This document shows positions 28,284 through 37,087 of a stretch of DNA of 64,000 nt, one piece after another. Origin of the DNA: UBA830 sp038146925 (GTDB lineage: Bacteria; Pseudomonadota; Alphaproteobacteria; MPNO01; UBA830); contig JAYQSP010000003.1 of NCBI GenBank assembly GCA_038146925.1, positions 62,001 through 126,000 on the forward strand, given 5' to 3'. The first letter of the stretch is position 1; each line of letters opens with the position of its first letter. The position numbers were made by a program, and so were the translations under genes. The notes beneath the pieces are model-generated. The model was not told the origin of the DNA. It searched no databases and saw nothing but the letters and a program-made list of their open reading frames with translations.

Positions 28284-28574
28284 TCAGCCGGCAGCGGCCA
28301 CCGCCTTCTTGACCTTGCGCTTCAGCGTCAGGGCTTCTTCCGGCAGCTTCGAATCGGCGGTGCCGAGGAGATAGGCGTCAAGCCCGCCCTTGTGTTCGAT
28401 GGTGCGGATGGCGCGCGCCGACAGGCGCAGGCGCACGGTCTTGCCCAGCGCGTCGGACAGCAGCGACGTATCCTGCAAATTGGGCAGGAACCGGCGGCGG
28501 GTCTTGTTATGAGCGTGGCTGACATTGTTGCCGGCCTGTACACCCTTGCCGGTCATGGCGCATCGTCTGGACAT
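28284..28574 (-). CDS. rpmB: 50S ribosomal protein L28
   Basis: A 96-residue L28. The start MSRRCAMTGKGVQAGNNVSH and the next TRRRFLPNLQ segment are diagnostic, and RLRLSARAIRTIEHKGGLD follows. It binds 23S rRNA in the large subunit. It stands alone with its own terminator, as usual in alphaproteobacteria. No anomalies. Confidence 0.98.
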   Translation of the reverse strand: MSRRCAMTGKGVQAGNNVSHAHNKTRRRFLPNLQDTSLLSDALGKTVRLRLSARAIRTIEHKGGLDAYLLGTADSKLPEEALTLKRKVKKAVAAAG

Positions 28575-28715
28575 GGTCTTGTTCCCGAAATTCTTCGCTA
28601 AACACGTAAAACGGGCCGTTCGCGGCCCGGAAAGCGCGAAGTTTTAGTCGCCATCGACTCCGGCGTCAAGGATTCTGAGCACCTGTTTTGCGATCTGCTT
28701 TCGCAGATACGCACC

Positions 28716-28786
28716 GCCCGCTCCCCCTGCCGGTCACCCATGGAATTATCCTTGTGGGTGGCCGGGAGAGGGAGCGGGCCGGCGCC
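28716..28786. repeat. Dispersed palindromic repeat, family 1, copy B
   Basis: The second copy of the element at 1679-1750: CCCGCTCCCCCTGCCGGTCA with a complementary TGGCCGGGAGAGGGAGCGGG arm, then GGCCGGCGCC. Loop and arm lengths match the first copy base for base in position. It fills the space between the rpmB start and the MFS gene end. Confidence 0.75.
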
Positions 28787-28794
28787 GTCAAGCG

Positions 28795-30012
28795 TCACGA
28801 CGCATTAACTTCCGACGCCCGGCGTACCAGGATAAACCGGCTGCCCAGCGCCATGATCACCATGGCCGCCGCGCCGAGGAAAAACGGCCAGTCGATGCCA
28901 ATAGACGCGAAAACCACGCCCGCCAGTGCCGGGCCGACAATCCGCCCCGACCCTGCAAACGCCTGTCCGAGCCCCAAAACGCCGCCGCGGCTGGACGGAT
29001 CGGCATATTGCGACAACAGGCTGCTGAGAGACGACGCGCAGCCGGAGGTACCGAGAATCATCAGAAACGCCGCGAAATAGAGCAGCGCCGGTTGGCCGGC
29101 GAGCGGCATCAGCAGAACCCCCGCCCCGAGCGACATGGCGCCGAGGGTGATCAGCGCCCGTTCCCCGATCCACCGCGCCAGGGGTCCGATCAGAACCCAC
29201 TGCAAAACCACGTGACAGGCGCCCATCCAGGCATAGAAATAGCCGTTTTGCTGCGGTCCCCATCCCCAGGCGCGTTCCGACCAGAGCACGATGACCACCT
29301 CCACCCCGGCAAACACGAAGGGCGGCGCGAACATCAGGAACAGCAACAGGCGCGTCTGCCGGTGTGCCAGCGCGGCGCGCCAGGCACCGAAACCGCGGGC
29401 GCCCCGGGCCCGGTTTTTCTGTTCGGGGGTCACGGTTTCGCGGATCAGGATCATCGCCAGCACCAGCGCGACTGCCGAAAAGACCGCCGCCGTCAGATAG
29501 GGCAACAGGAACGCCGACCCGCCGACATCGACGCCTGCCAGCAGACCGCCGATCGCAGGACCGGCTACAAAGCCGAGCCCGCCCGCCCCGCTGAGCCGGG
29601 CAATATTACGGGTCCTGTCTTCGGCACGCGTGATGTCGGCGACCAGCGCATGCGCGACGCTCATATTCGCCGCCATCGCCCCGCCCAGAAACCTAACCAC
29701 GAACAGCATGATCAGCGACGTCGAGAAGGCTAGCAGGACATAGGTGCAGAGCGTACCGGTAATCGTGATCAGTAATACCGGTTTGCGTCCCAGCCGGTCG
29801 CTCAGCCAGCCCCAGAACGGCCCAAACAGCGCCTGTCCCAGTGTAAAGCTCACCGCCACCAGCGTCACCAGCTCGGGTGAGGCACCGAATTCCTGCGCAT
29901 AGAGCGGCAACAACGGCAGCACGATGCCGAAACCAACGGTGTCGACGAAGACGATGAATATCAGGGCATACACTAAAGAACTTTCCTTGGGCGTTTTGAT
30001 TTCAAGCGGCAC
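28795..30012 (-). CDS. Major facilitator superfamily transporter, TetA-like
   Basis: A 405-residue protein with twelve predicted membrane segments. MFS motif A is in GWLSDRLGRKPVLL between helices 2 and 3, and the N-terminal FVDTVGFGIVLPLLPLYAQE is typical of the TetA/drug:H+ antiporter 1 family. It probably exports a drug-like or catabolic compound; no substrate can be assigned. There is no ATG near the N-terminus, and GTG (or the TTG before it) is the likely start. Upstream lies a degraded gene on the same strand. Confidence 0.88.
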   Translation of the reverse strand: MPLEIKTPKESSLVYALIFIVFVDTVGFGIVLPLLPLYAQEFGASPELVTLVAVSFTLGQALFGPFWGWLSDRLGRKPVLLITITGTLCTYVLLAFSTSLIMLFVVRFLGGAMAANMSVAHALVADITRAEDRTRNIARLSGAGGLGFVAGPAIGGLLAGVDVGGSAFLLPYLTAAVFSAVALVLAMILIRETVTPEQKNRARGARGFGAWRAALAHRQTRLLLFLMFAPPFVFAGVEVVIVLWSERAWGWGPQQNGYFYAWMGACHVVLQWVLIGPLARWIGERALITLGAMSLGAGVLLMPLAGQPALLYFAAFLMILGTSGCASSLSSLLSQYADPSSRGGVLGLGQAFAGSGRIVGPALAGVVFASIGIDWPFFLGAAAMVIMALGSRFILVRRASEVNAS

Positions 30013-30058
30013 CAACTTTCCCGACGCCCGCGTAGACGGCTTCCCAGGTTAGGGAAAG

Positions 30059-30511
30059 CTAACGGGTCAGATTTCGCCGCCAGGCCTCATCCACAGGAAG
30101 CCGGGAGGGACGTCTCGCAGGATGTGAGCGCCTTCTTCGTATTGAGCCACCCCCAGCGCGGGCCAGCAGCAGGTAAAGTCTGCCCAACGTCGGCCGAACG
30201 GAAGATCAAGCTGAGCAGGTTTTCCGGATCGGATTCGTTCGCCTCCTAGAGCAGCATCTCGAAGTGATTGAGATAGCGTTGAACGTAACGGCAAAACTCA
30301 TCGTCGTCCTGGTATTTGGTGCTGATGACGTAACGCGCCCGGCGTTCATCGCCGGACGTGATGCTGCGCACGAAAATACGGTGGTCCCCTTGGAATAGTT
30401 GGACCACCACTTTTGCGATTTCCCGCTGTCCATCAGACGGTTCAGATCGACAGCGGCGCCTGCGGGAAAGCGCGAAAACGACGTAAATATATCCCGGAAA
30501 TTGCCTCTCAT
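30059..30511 (-). pseudogene. Degraded conserved protein of unknown function
   Basis: Coding-like sequence spread over three minus-strand frames. It starts MRGNFRDIFTSFSRFPAGAA in one frame; near 30385 it must shift to continue as DHRIFVRSITSGDERRARYV and FCRYVQRYLNHFEMLL. An in-frame TAG at 30246-30248 interrupts it, after which SDPENLLSLIFRSADVGQ continues, and a further shift near 30180 restores LYLLLARA. Spliced together it would be a protein of about 140 residues with a helical C-terminus. I do not recognise the family. Two frameshifts and one stop in 450 bp make a functional product very unlikely. Confidence 0.7.
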
Positions 30512-30657
30512 GGCTACGCTTTTCCGGTCAAATTCATCGGAAGATCGTAATAGAACAAGTTGACTCGTCGAGACTGCTTCGGCATCGAAATCTATATCGA
30601 TAAATATGCTATCCGCGTAAGCGTCATCGCGCCGGCCCTCTCTACCCTGTCCCTGAA

Positions 30658-31533
30658 TCACCATACAAAGGCCGGAACGGATGCAGAGGGCCGAGCGTGC
30701 CATTTTCCGGCCAGATCTGACAGCGCCCCCGGATCAGGCGGCCAGCCGCCGACCTCGTCAGCGTGAATGCCCGCCGCCACGAAGATTGGCGCAATGCCGA
30801 CATTGACGGCGCCGGCCAGGTCAGTGCGGAACGAATCGCCGACGGCGGCGATACGTGATTTATCGAAATCCGCCAGCTCGCGGAAACAGTAATCGTAGAT
30901 TTCAACGCGCGGCTTACCGAGCCACCGCACCACGCCACCAAGTTCCTCATATCGCACCGCCAGTGATCCGGCGCAGATGATTCTGCGGCCGCCACGTACG
31001 ACCACCAGATCGGGATTGGCGCAGATCATCGGAACCCTCAGCGCGGCACCCTGTTGCAGCAGGTCTTCGTAATCCGCAACCGTTTCGCCGTCTTCCCAGG
31101 GCCCCGTGTTGACAATCAGATCGCAGTCTTCGACCCGTTTCACCTCTTCCCCGTCCAGCCCATCGAACAAATTGCGATCACGGTCCGGCCCGACATGGAG
31201 TAACCGATTGCCGACGTCTGCGTAAAACAGATCTTCGCGATCCCGAAGATCGAGAAAAGTCGCTTCGCCGGACGACAGAATCCTGCAGCAAAATTTTTCA
31301 GGCATTCCCATGGAAATCATCGCCTCGGCCACAGCGTGACTGCGGCGCGGCGCATTGGTCAGCATGACGAAAGGCTTGTCGGCTGCGGTCAGCTTTTCCA
31401 GCGTGTCGACTACGCCGGGATACAGGTTGACGCCGTCATGGAGCACGCCCCAGACATCGAGAATGAACGCATCGTACCGCTCGGCGATGGCGGCTATGCC
31501 GTCATAATGAGGTATTTGGTTTTTTTCTGACAT
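30658..31533 (-). CDS. HAD-superfamily hydrolase, TIGR01459 type
   Basis: A 291-residue class-IIA HAD hydrolase. Motif I is FILDVWGVLHDG with the nucleophile aspartate, motif II is in VMLTNAPRR, the cap region spans about residues 90-200, and motifs III/IV include GKPRVEIYDYCF and AVGDSFRTDLAGA. The family is a phosphatase of small phosphorylated metabolites, probably sugar or pyridoxal phosphates; the substrate is unknown. There are no close operon partners. It ends just upstream of the degraded gene. Confidence 0.92.
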   Translation of the reverse strand: MSEKNQIPHYDGIAAIAERYDAFILDVWGVLHDGVNLYPGVVDTLEKLTAADKPFVMLTNAPRRSHAVAEAMISMGMPEKFCCRILSSGEATFLDLRDREDLFYADVGNRLLHVGPDRDRNLFDGLDGEEVKRVEDCDLIVNTGPWEDGETVADYEDLLQQGAALRVPMICANPDLVVVRGGRRIICAGSLAVRYEELGGVVRWLGKPRVEIYDYCFRELADFDKSRIAAVGDSFRTDLAGAVNVGIAPIFVAAGIHADEVGGWPPDPGALSDLAGKWHARPSASVPAFVW

Positions 31534-31642
31534 CCCTGCGCTCTACACGGTCGGGTCTGGGCAGTAAAGCCCACGTGACGCAATTGCCATATTGCGGGCG
31601 GAAAAGAGGGCTCTGGTCGCGCCACACAAGCGCGTGGACGCC

Positions 31643-32665
31643 TCAGTGGCTGGCTGGCCGGCGCATGATCTGGCCGCGGTCTACGGTGATGACCGACACT
31701 TCGATCATCTTCTGGTCGCGCAGCAGCGCCAGATCGACCGGCACGCCGGCTTCGCCGGAGCCCCAGATTTCCCGGTACAGGTCTGCCAGCGATTTCACTT
31801 CCCGACCGTTGACCGCCAGCAGCACATCACCAGGCTCCACCCCCGCGTCTGCGGCCGGACCGCGTTCGGATACCGACGTGATTAGCAGATGCCCCATGGT
31901 TTCCACCGTATAAATGCCAAGCCATGGGCGCGGCGGATGTTCGGTACGTCCCTTTTCAATCAAGGACTCGAAAATCGGTTTCAGCAGATCTACCGGCACA
32001 AACATGTTGCCCGGCTGCTTGTCGGCGTTTTCGTCCTCAGCATCCTGAACGAACAGTGAGCCGATGCCCACCACCTTGCCTTCGGGATCGATCAAGGCCG
32101 CGCCGGACCAGATGGGGTGCGGCGGTTCGGTGAAGATTGCGCCTGAAATCAGGTATTCCCAATAGCCGGCGAATTCGCGCACCGACGACACCTTGGCGGC
32201 CAGCGCCTGCGCCGCGCCTCCATGGGCGCCGACAGTCAGCGTATCGCCTTCGCGGACTGCAGCGGAATGCCCCAGTTCCAGCGGCTTCACTCCGAGATCG
32301 TCTTGAGCTCGCAACAGACCGAATCCGGTTTCGTAATCGTAAGCAACTACATGTGCTTCGGCGACGCCGCCGATCCTGGTGCCAACGGTAATGAGGTCGC
32401 ATTCGTTAATCAGATATCCGATCGTCAGCAGCAATCCGTCCTCGGAGATCAGTACCGCGTTACCCTCACGTTCGGTACCCAGATAAGACGCCGAAAACGC
32501 GTCTTCCGGCGCGCGTGCCTGCAACGGCACGACGGCCGACAGTGCGTCATTCAGATCATATGAGAGCTTCGCGGAGTCGGGGCGCGGCGCGTCGGCCAGC
32601 GCAGGATGGTGAAGTGGGGATAGGCCAGCCGGTTTATGGCCGTTTGCCCGTTCGACGCCTGTCAT
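31643..32665 (-). CDS. HtrA-like protein with degenerate protease domain and one PDZ domain
   Basis: A 340-residue S1C-type protein: trypsin-like fold (about residues 40-230) and one PDZ domain (about 245-330, with PRPWLGIYTVETMGHLLITS and DAGVEPGDVLLAVNG). Compared with the DegP at 40152, the catalytic His is Tyr84 (LLLTIGYLIN), the Asp is Gly114 (ETGFGLLRA), and only the Ser187 region (HPIWSGAALID) persists. It is therefore probably not a protease but a peptide-binding or scaffold protein. No signal peptide is evident, which points to the cytoplasm or membrane face. I recall similar degenerate HtrA relatives in other alphaproteobacteria. Confidence 0.85.
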   Translation of the reverse strand: MTGVERANGHKPAGLSPLHHPALADAPRPDSAKLSYDLNDALSAVVPLQARAPEDAFSASYLGTEREGNAVLISEDGLLLTIGYLINECDLITVGTRIGGVAEAHVVAYDYETGFGLLRAQDDLGVKPLELGHSAAVREGDTLTVGAHGGAAQALAAKVSSVREFAGYWEYLISGAIFTEPPHPIWSGAALIDPEGKVVGIGSLFVQDAEDENADKQPGNMFVPVDLLKPIFESLIEKGRTEHPPRPWLGIYTVETMGHLLITSVSERGPAADAGVEPGDVLLAVNGREVKSLADLYREIWGSGEAGVPVDLALLRDQKMIEVSVITVDRGQIMRRPASH

Positions 32666-32729
32666 GACACAACTTAACTCCCAATGTTATAATATAGAAT
32701 AGAGAATTTTCGGTCGATGTGGAAACCTG

Positions 32730-32880
32730 GCAGTCTCCCCCAATCATAGAAAGTGTAAAGATACCCTCAGCAACGGTCGCCGGCGGCACTCCGAGGTCCA
32801 ATTTTGCGAACGGCGCCGCGAATCCAATAGTGAAGAACAGCACCGGCAGGGAGAACAATTTGGTGGCGGCAAGGCATCGA
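32730..32880 (-). pseudogene. Possible N-terminal remnant of an SbtA-type bicarbonate transporter
   Basis: Within a 370-bp gap, one minus-strand frame encodes LFSLPVLFFTIGFAAPFAK followed by LDLGVPPATVAEG, which resembles the first membrane segment of SbtA sodium-dependent bicarbonate permeases. The similarity fades after about 40 residues, and the rest of the transporter is absent. It lies downstream of, and on the same strand as, the beta-carbonic anhydrase gene, a logical operon partner. The rest of the 32666-33035 gap holds only a hairpin. The match is from memory and short. Confidence 0.4.
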
Positions 32881-32978
32881 GGATCATGTGTGCTTTTGTT
32901 TCGCCGACCTGGTGGCACAACTTGGGACATGTCAATGTTTCATCAAATTGACATAGAACTTTTTAAAAGGCTGCGAGG

Positions 32979-33009
32979 TTGGTCTCCGATTTTCCGGATC
33001 GGAGACCAA
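32979..33009. terminator. Perfect 12-bp hairpin after the carbonic anhydrase gene
   Basis: TTGGTCTCCGAT, seven bases, ATCGGAGACCAA. It lies 27 bp beyond the minus-strand carbonic anhydrase stop. A TTTTAAAA run follows about 10 bases further on rather than directly, so it may be a terminator of reduced strength or an mRNA-stabilising 3' stem. Confidence 0.5.
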
Positions 33010-33035
33010 TGCTGGTCGGCGTACCCCGGATGTAA

Positions 33036-33677
33036 CTATGCAGAAGGTTCTACCAATTCAAAGGTACCTCGGCCCTCATTCAGCCAGTAAAGCTCTCCAT
33101 CGGCAATAGAAAACCAGGCCCCATGCAATCGCAGACTACCCTCGGCAACGGCGTCTGTGATAAAGGAAAAACTACGCAGGTTCTTGATAGAAAAAAGCAC
33201 AGCCATCCATTCCAGAAGGCGCTGGCGCCGCTCCGGCGTGAGAGATCCATCGTCATCGGCCAGCATTTCGTCTCGCACCGGCGACAATAGATCGACCCAA
33301 GGACCGATGAACTGGCCGGGCGTCTGCCCTTCCATCCCGCCAATAGACGCGGCGATGCCACCGCACAGACCGTGCCCCAGTACCACGATGTCGCGCACAC
33401 GCAGTTCCGAAACCCCGTATTCCAACGCCGCGGACGTGCCATGATAGCCGCTCGATGGTTCAAAGGGTGGGATAAGAGCGGCGACATTTCGCACCACGAA
33501 CAGCTCGCCCGGCGATGCGGCGAAGATGGTCGCCGGATCAACGCGGCTGTCGGCGCAGGCGACGACCATCGTTGCAGGAGACTGCCCAGCAGAAAGCTCG
33601 CGATACTTCGAGGCCTCGACCGCATAACGTTCGCTTCGAAAACGTCGATAGCCATCCTTTAGAGCTTTTGGAACCAA
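33036..33677 (-). CDS. Beta-class carbonic anhydrase
   Basis: A 213-residue beta-carbonic anhydrase. The zinc ligands are Cys41 (VVACADSRVD, which also holds the Asp43-Arg45 dyad), His102 and Cys105 (LGHGLCGG). It interconverts CO2 and bicarbonate in the cytosol. Length and motifs are complete. It stands alone; a possible bicarbonate-transporter remnant follows it on the same strand. Confidence 0.95.
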   Translation of the reverse strand: MVPKALKDGYRRFRSERYAVEASKYRELSAGQSPATMVVACADSRVDPATIFAASPGELFVVRNVAALIPPFEPSSGYHGTSAALEYGVSELRVRDIVVLGHGLCGGIAASIGGMEGQTPGQFIGPWVDLLSPVRDEMLADDDGSLTPERRQRLLEWMAVLFSIKNLRSFSFITDAVAEGSLRLHGAWFSIADGELYWLNEGRGTFELVEPSA

Positions 33678-33769
33678 GGATCGTACCTCACATATGATCT
33701 AAAAGGGGTGGTCATCCAGATAAAATATGATCAGCGTATACCCGCAAATAACTCGAATCGTACAGACCA

Positions 33770-34200
33770 TCACTTTATCCCTCTCAAACAGAACTGCACC
33801 CGGCCATAACTTTGTACAGGATAGGCGCGCATGCACAGAAACGCCTCCTGATCAAAACCCGTAATCTCGACCAGCCATTTGACCAGCGCACCTCGCGCGT
33901 TCGTTAACAGCGAACCGTCGGCTTACCGCGTGGCGGGCACGACACCGAGATACAGACAGGGCGCGGTCTGGCGGTGGAGCAACACTTCCTCTTCATGGAA
34001 CTGTCTTCGGTCTCTGGGTTTGCGAAAGTCCAGATATGAAAAGGCAGCGCCCGCTTGAGCGTTTGGACCCGGTCTCGGGCCATAAACACCCGCGAAACAC
34101 GCGTATTGATCTGGTCGACCTGACCGTCAACCGCACGGGTCTCCGGTCTCGAAAGAGAAGCGTGAAATTCGTCCTGGGCAGGCTCGATCAAGCCGAAACT
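33770..34200 (-). pseudogene. Remnant of a bifunctional aminoglycoside-phosphotransferase-like/ATP-binding protein
   Basis: The minus strand carries an N-terminal fragment in two frames. In frame one, VDQINTRVSRVFMARDRVQT and LKRALPF resemble the start of the phosphotransferase-like/AAA family. After a frameshift near 34010 the match continues as RQFHEEEVLLHRQTAPCLYL then GVVPATR, a TAA stop, ADGSLL and ALVKWLVEITGFDQEAF. Only about 130 of the usual 500 or more residues remain. Nothing else coding is seen in 33678-34416. The parent family's physiological role is unclear despite its name. Confidence 0.65.
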
Positions 34201-34416
34201 TATATTAGTGCGACCTCAGCGTATTCGGACCGAAACAGGCGCTGTACGAGAATTCTGGCATAGACGTCTTTCGACGTTTACATGGAACGAGCGTAACATT
34301 TTTCAGCGGACGCTCATCCCGGTCTATACTCTGATCCAGTCGTGCTGACGACAGCGTGAGCCTTCCGATGCCCGACTACGTCTTTACATTTCACTACCAC
34401 ACACATGCGATAGAAG

Positions 34417-35859
34417 ATGACTTCCACTGATACAGCCAGCCACACCCTTGCCGTATTCAATCCAATCGATCTTACCCTGGTCGATACCGTCGCCGAGAGC
34501 ACGGTGGAAGAGATTGACGCGGCGCTAGGCCGCTCGTATGCGCTGTTTCGGGACCGCGCCGCATGGCTGCCGGAACACACGCGCATCGCCGTGCTGGAAC
34601 GCACCGCATCCCTGATGGAAGACAGGTTCGACCAGCTCGCCGAAACCGCCGTTTGCGAGGGCGGCAAGCCGATGACGGATACCCGCGCCGAGATCGTCAG
34701 CGCCATCAACACGGTCAAAAGCACCGTCGCGGCGTTGCGTAGAGATGCCGGCGAGGTGGTCCCGATGGGCCTGACGCCTGCAACCGGCAACCGGATGGCG
34801 TTCACGCGTAGGGAGCCGGTCGGCGTAGTGGTCGCGATCAGCGCGTTCAATCACCCGCTGAACCTGATCGTCCACCAGGTCGCGCCGGCCGTGGCGGCGG
34901 GCTGTCCGGTTATCGTCAAACCTGCGCCGGACACGCCGCTCTCGTGTCTCGCGTTCGTCGATATCCTGCACGCAGCGGGGCTGCCGAAAGACTGGGGACA
35001 AGTGATCGTCACCTCCGATAACGCGCTGGCCGAAAAACTCGCGACCGATTCCCGGGTCGGTTTCTTAACCTTCATCGGCAGCGCCAAGGTCGGCTGGGCG
35101 CTACGGTCGAAACTGGCACCCGGCACGCGCTGCGCGCTTGAGCATGGCGGTGCGGCGCCAGCGATCGTGACCGGCGACTCCGACGTCTACGAGGTGCGCG
35201 AGGCGATCCTTAAAGGCTGCTTCTATCACGCAGGCCAGGTCTGCGTGTCGGTGCAGCGCATCTTCACACACACCAAGATCGCCACCCGCTTCGCCACCCA
35301 GCTTGCCATGAAGGCGGCCGGTCTAAGGATCGGCGATCCGATGGACCCGGAGACGGAAATCGGCCCCCTGATCCGCCCGGCGGAGGTCGACCGCGTCCAC
35401 GATTGGGTAACTGAGGCGGTCAATGGCGGCGGGCAGTTGCTGACCGGCGGCGAAAAACTCTCGGATACGATCTACGCGCCGACGGTCATCTTCAACGCGC
35501 CGAAGGACTGCCGCCTGATGACGGAAGAAGTGTTCGGGCCGGTTGTCTGCGTCGATCCATGGTTCAAGTTAGACGACGCGCTGGACCGCGCCAATTCCCT
35601 GCCGACGGCGTTCCAGGCAGCCGTATTCACGCGCGACGTCGAACGCGCTACGGAAATTTCCGACCGGTTGGACGCCTCAGTCGTGATGGTCAACGATCAT
35701 ACCGCCTTCCGCGCCGACTGGATGCCCTTTGCCGGGCTGCGGCAATCCGGCCTTGGCACCAGCGGCGTGCCTTACACCCTGCGCGACATGACAGTCGAAA
35801 AGTTGATCGTGCTGCGTACGGACTCGCTGGTTAAACCGTCAGACATGGAGCCGGAATGA
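34417..35859 (+). CDS. NAD(P)-dependent aldehyde dehydrogenase
   Basis: A 480-residue aldehyde dehydrogenase. It has the NAD-binding Rossmann region (ISAFNHPLNLIVHQVAPAVA, FIGSAKVGWAL), the general-base glutamate in CALEHGGAAPAIV, the catalytic Cys276 in HAGQVCVSVQR, and EEVFGPVVCVDPW. It oxidises an aldehyde or semialdehyde to the acid. Some conserved positions differ from the main ALDH line (LEHGG instead of LELGG), as in several family branches. The 210 bp upstream hold no recognisable gene; the neighbours give no substrate hint. Confidence 0.93.
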   Translation: MTSTDTASHTLAVFNPIDLTLVDTVAESTVEEIDAALGRSYALFRDRAAWLPEHTRIAVLERTASLMEDRFDQLAETAVCEGGKPMTDTRAEIVSAINTVKSTVAALRRDAGEVVPMGLTPATGNRMAFTRREPVGVVVAISAFNHPLNLIVHQVAPAVAAGCPVIVKPAPDTPLSCLAFVDILHAAGLPKDWGQVIVTSDNALAEKLATDSRVGFLTFIGSAKVGWALRSKLAPGTRCALEHGGAAPAIVTGDSDVYEVREAILKGCFYHAGQVCVSVQRIFTHTKIATRFATQLAMKAAGLRIGDPMDPETEIGPLIRPAEVDRVHDWVTEAVNGGGQLLTGGEKLSDTIYAPTVIFNAPKDCRLMTEEVFGPVVCVDPWFKLDDALDRANSLPTAFQAAVFTRDVERATEISDRLDASVVMVNDHTAFRADWMPFAGLRQSGLGTSGVPYTLRDMTVEKLIVLRTDSLVKPSDMEPE

Positions 35860-35867
35860 TCTAAAAA

Positions 35868-35898
35868 TGTATTCCCTCCCCCCTGAGCTAAGGGGGAC
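35868..35898. repeat. GC-rich hairpin after the aldehyde dehydrogenase gene
   Basis: TCCCCCC, a short loop with TGAGCTAA, then GGGGGA. It resembles a degenerate copy of the family-3 repeat (CCCCTCAAGGGG core) and lies between two convergent genes, where it could also reduce read-through. No T-tract follows. Confidence 0.4.
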
Positions 35899-35903
35899 TT
35901 CAG

Positions 35904-36242
35904 CTAAACAATCGGCCCATCAAGTTCGTAAGCACTGTCTCCATCTTCGATTTCCAGCACCCAAATATCCGGATCGAAACCCGCCTCGCGGTCGATCAGG
36001 GCGCGGGCCGCATGTTCATCGACGGGGTCCGGGCCGGTCGCCCGTCGCCACGCCGGTGCACCGCTCAGCGTCACGGTGCGGGCAAACACCTCGAAAGTGC
36101 CGTCCAGCCGATCGCGTTTGACCAATACCTGGCCGGCATCGCCGTCTCCGCGGCGCGCGACAATCACCGGGATGAAGTTGATGTCGCACAGGCGGATCTG
36201 GGCGCGAATCCAGAGATCGGTTTTTAGGCGGGGCTCAGTCAT
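35904..36242 (-). CDS. DUF1491 family protein
   Basis: A 112-residue protein matching DUF1491 throughout: LKTDLWIRAQIRLCDINFIP at the N-terminus, VARRGDGDAGQVLVK, and near the end AARALIDREAGFDPDIWVLE followed by IED. The family is restricted to alphaproteobacteria and has no known function; the compact alpha/beta design without membrane segments suggests a cytosolic protein. It is divergent from the SDR gene with 57 bp between them. Confidence 0.9.
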   Translation of the reverse strand: MTEPRLKTDLWIRAQIRLCDINFIPVIVARRGDGDAGQVLVKRDRLDGTFEVFARTVTLSGAPAWRRATGPDPVDEHAARALIDREAGFDPDIWVLEIEDGDSAYELDGPIV

Positions 36243-36299
36243 TTTAGGTCTATACTATTACAGTACCACAGATCCATCGCCGCTAGCTTACTGACCGCC

Positions 36300-37076
36300 A
36301 TGATCCCAGCAACCGACTTTCCCCTCGTCTGGATTACCGGCGCCAGCACCGGCATCGGACGCGCGCTGGCGCTGCGTCTGGCCGCTGCCGGCAGCAAGGT
36401 TCTGGCCAGCGCCCGAAGCAAGGAAAAGTTGACCGAGCTGGCGGCGGAGGCGGCGGGCCTGAAAGGTGAAATCGTCGCAGTGCCGCTTGACGTGACGGAC
36501 GATTACGGAGTGCGGAGCGCCTACGAAAACATCGTCGGCGCGCATGGCGTGCCCGATCTCTGCGTGTTGAACGCGGGCACCTATATCCCGATGGACGGTG
36601 CGATTTTCTCGGCGGACGCGGTCGCAAAGCAGATCGACCTCAACTGGATGGGCGTCGTGCGCGTGCTGGATGTCCTCATCCCTGGCATGGTGACGCGCCG
36701 ATCCGGACATATCGCTGTGGTGGGATCGGTGTCGGGGTATCGCGGCCTGCGCACGGCGTCGGCTTACGGTGCAACAAAAGCGGCACTGATCAATATGTGC
36801 GAAGCGCTTCACATGGAACTAGACGATCACGGCGTGAAGGTGCAGATCGTCAACCCAGGTTTCATCGAAACCCCGCTGACAGACAAAAACGATTTTCGCA
36901 TGCCGGGGCTGATGCCGGTCGACAAAGCGGCAGCGGCGTTTCACGCAGGATTGAAAAGTAGCCGGTTTGAAATCACGTTCCCGAAACGCTTCACATGGAC
37001 GGTAAAATTCATGCGGCTGCTGCCCTATGCGATCTACCTGCCACTGATGAGCTGGATAACTAAGAAACGTGATTAG
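36300..37076 (+). CDS. Short-chain dehydrogenase/reductase
   Basis: A 258-residue classical SDR: the cofactor motif TGASTGIG (residues 13-20), LNAG at about 90, and the catalytic Ser143, Tyr156 (SAYGATK) and Lys160. It uses NAD(P)H for an alcohol/ketone interconversion. A C-terminal hydrophobic patch (RLLPYAIYLPLMSWITKKRD) suggests membrane association. It is convergent with cfa and DUF1365; related SDR, Cfa and DUF1365 genes cluster in Rhodobacter sphaeroides in a sigma-E-controlled region as I recall, so a lipid-modifying role is likely. Confidence 0.9.
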   Translation: MIPATDFPLVWITGASTGIGRALALRLAAAGSKVLASARSKEKLTELAAEAAGLKGEIVAVPLDVTDDYGVRSAYENIVGAHGVPDLCVLNAGTYIPMDGAIFSADAVAKQIDLNWMGVVRVLDVLIPGMVTRRSGHIAVVGSVSGYRGLRTASAYGATKAALINMCEALHMELDDHGVKVQIVNPGFIETPLTDKNDFRMPGLMPVDKAAAAFHAGLKSSRFEITFPKRFTWTVKFMRLLPYAIYLPLMSWITKKRD

Positions 37077-37087
37077 AGGATGAAACG

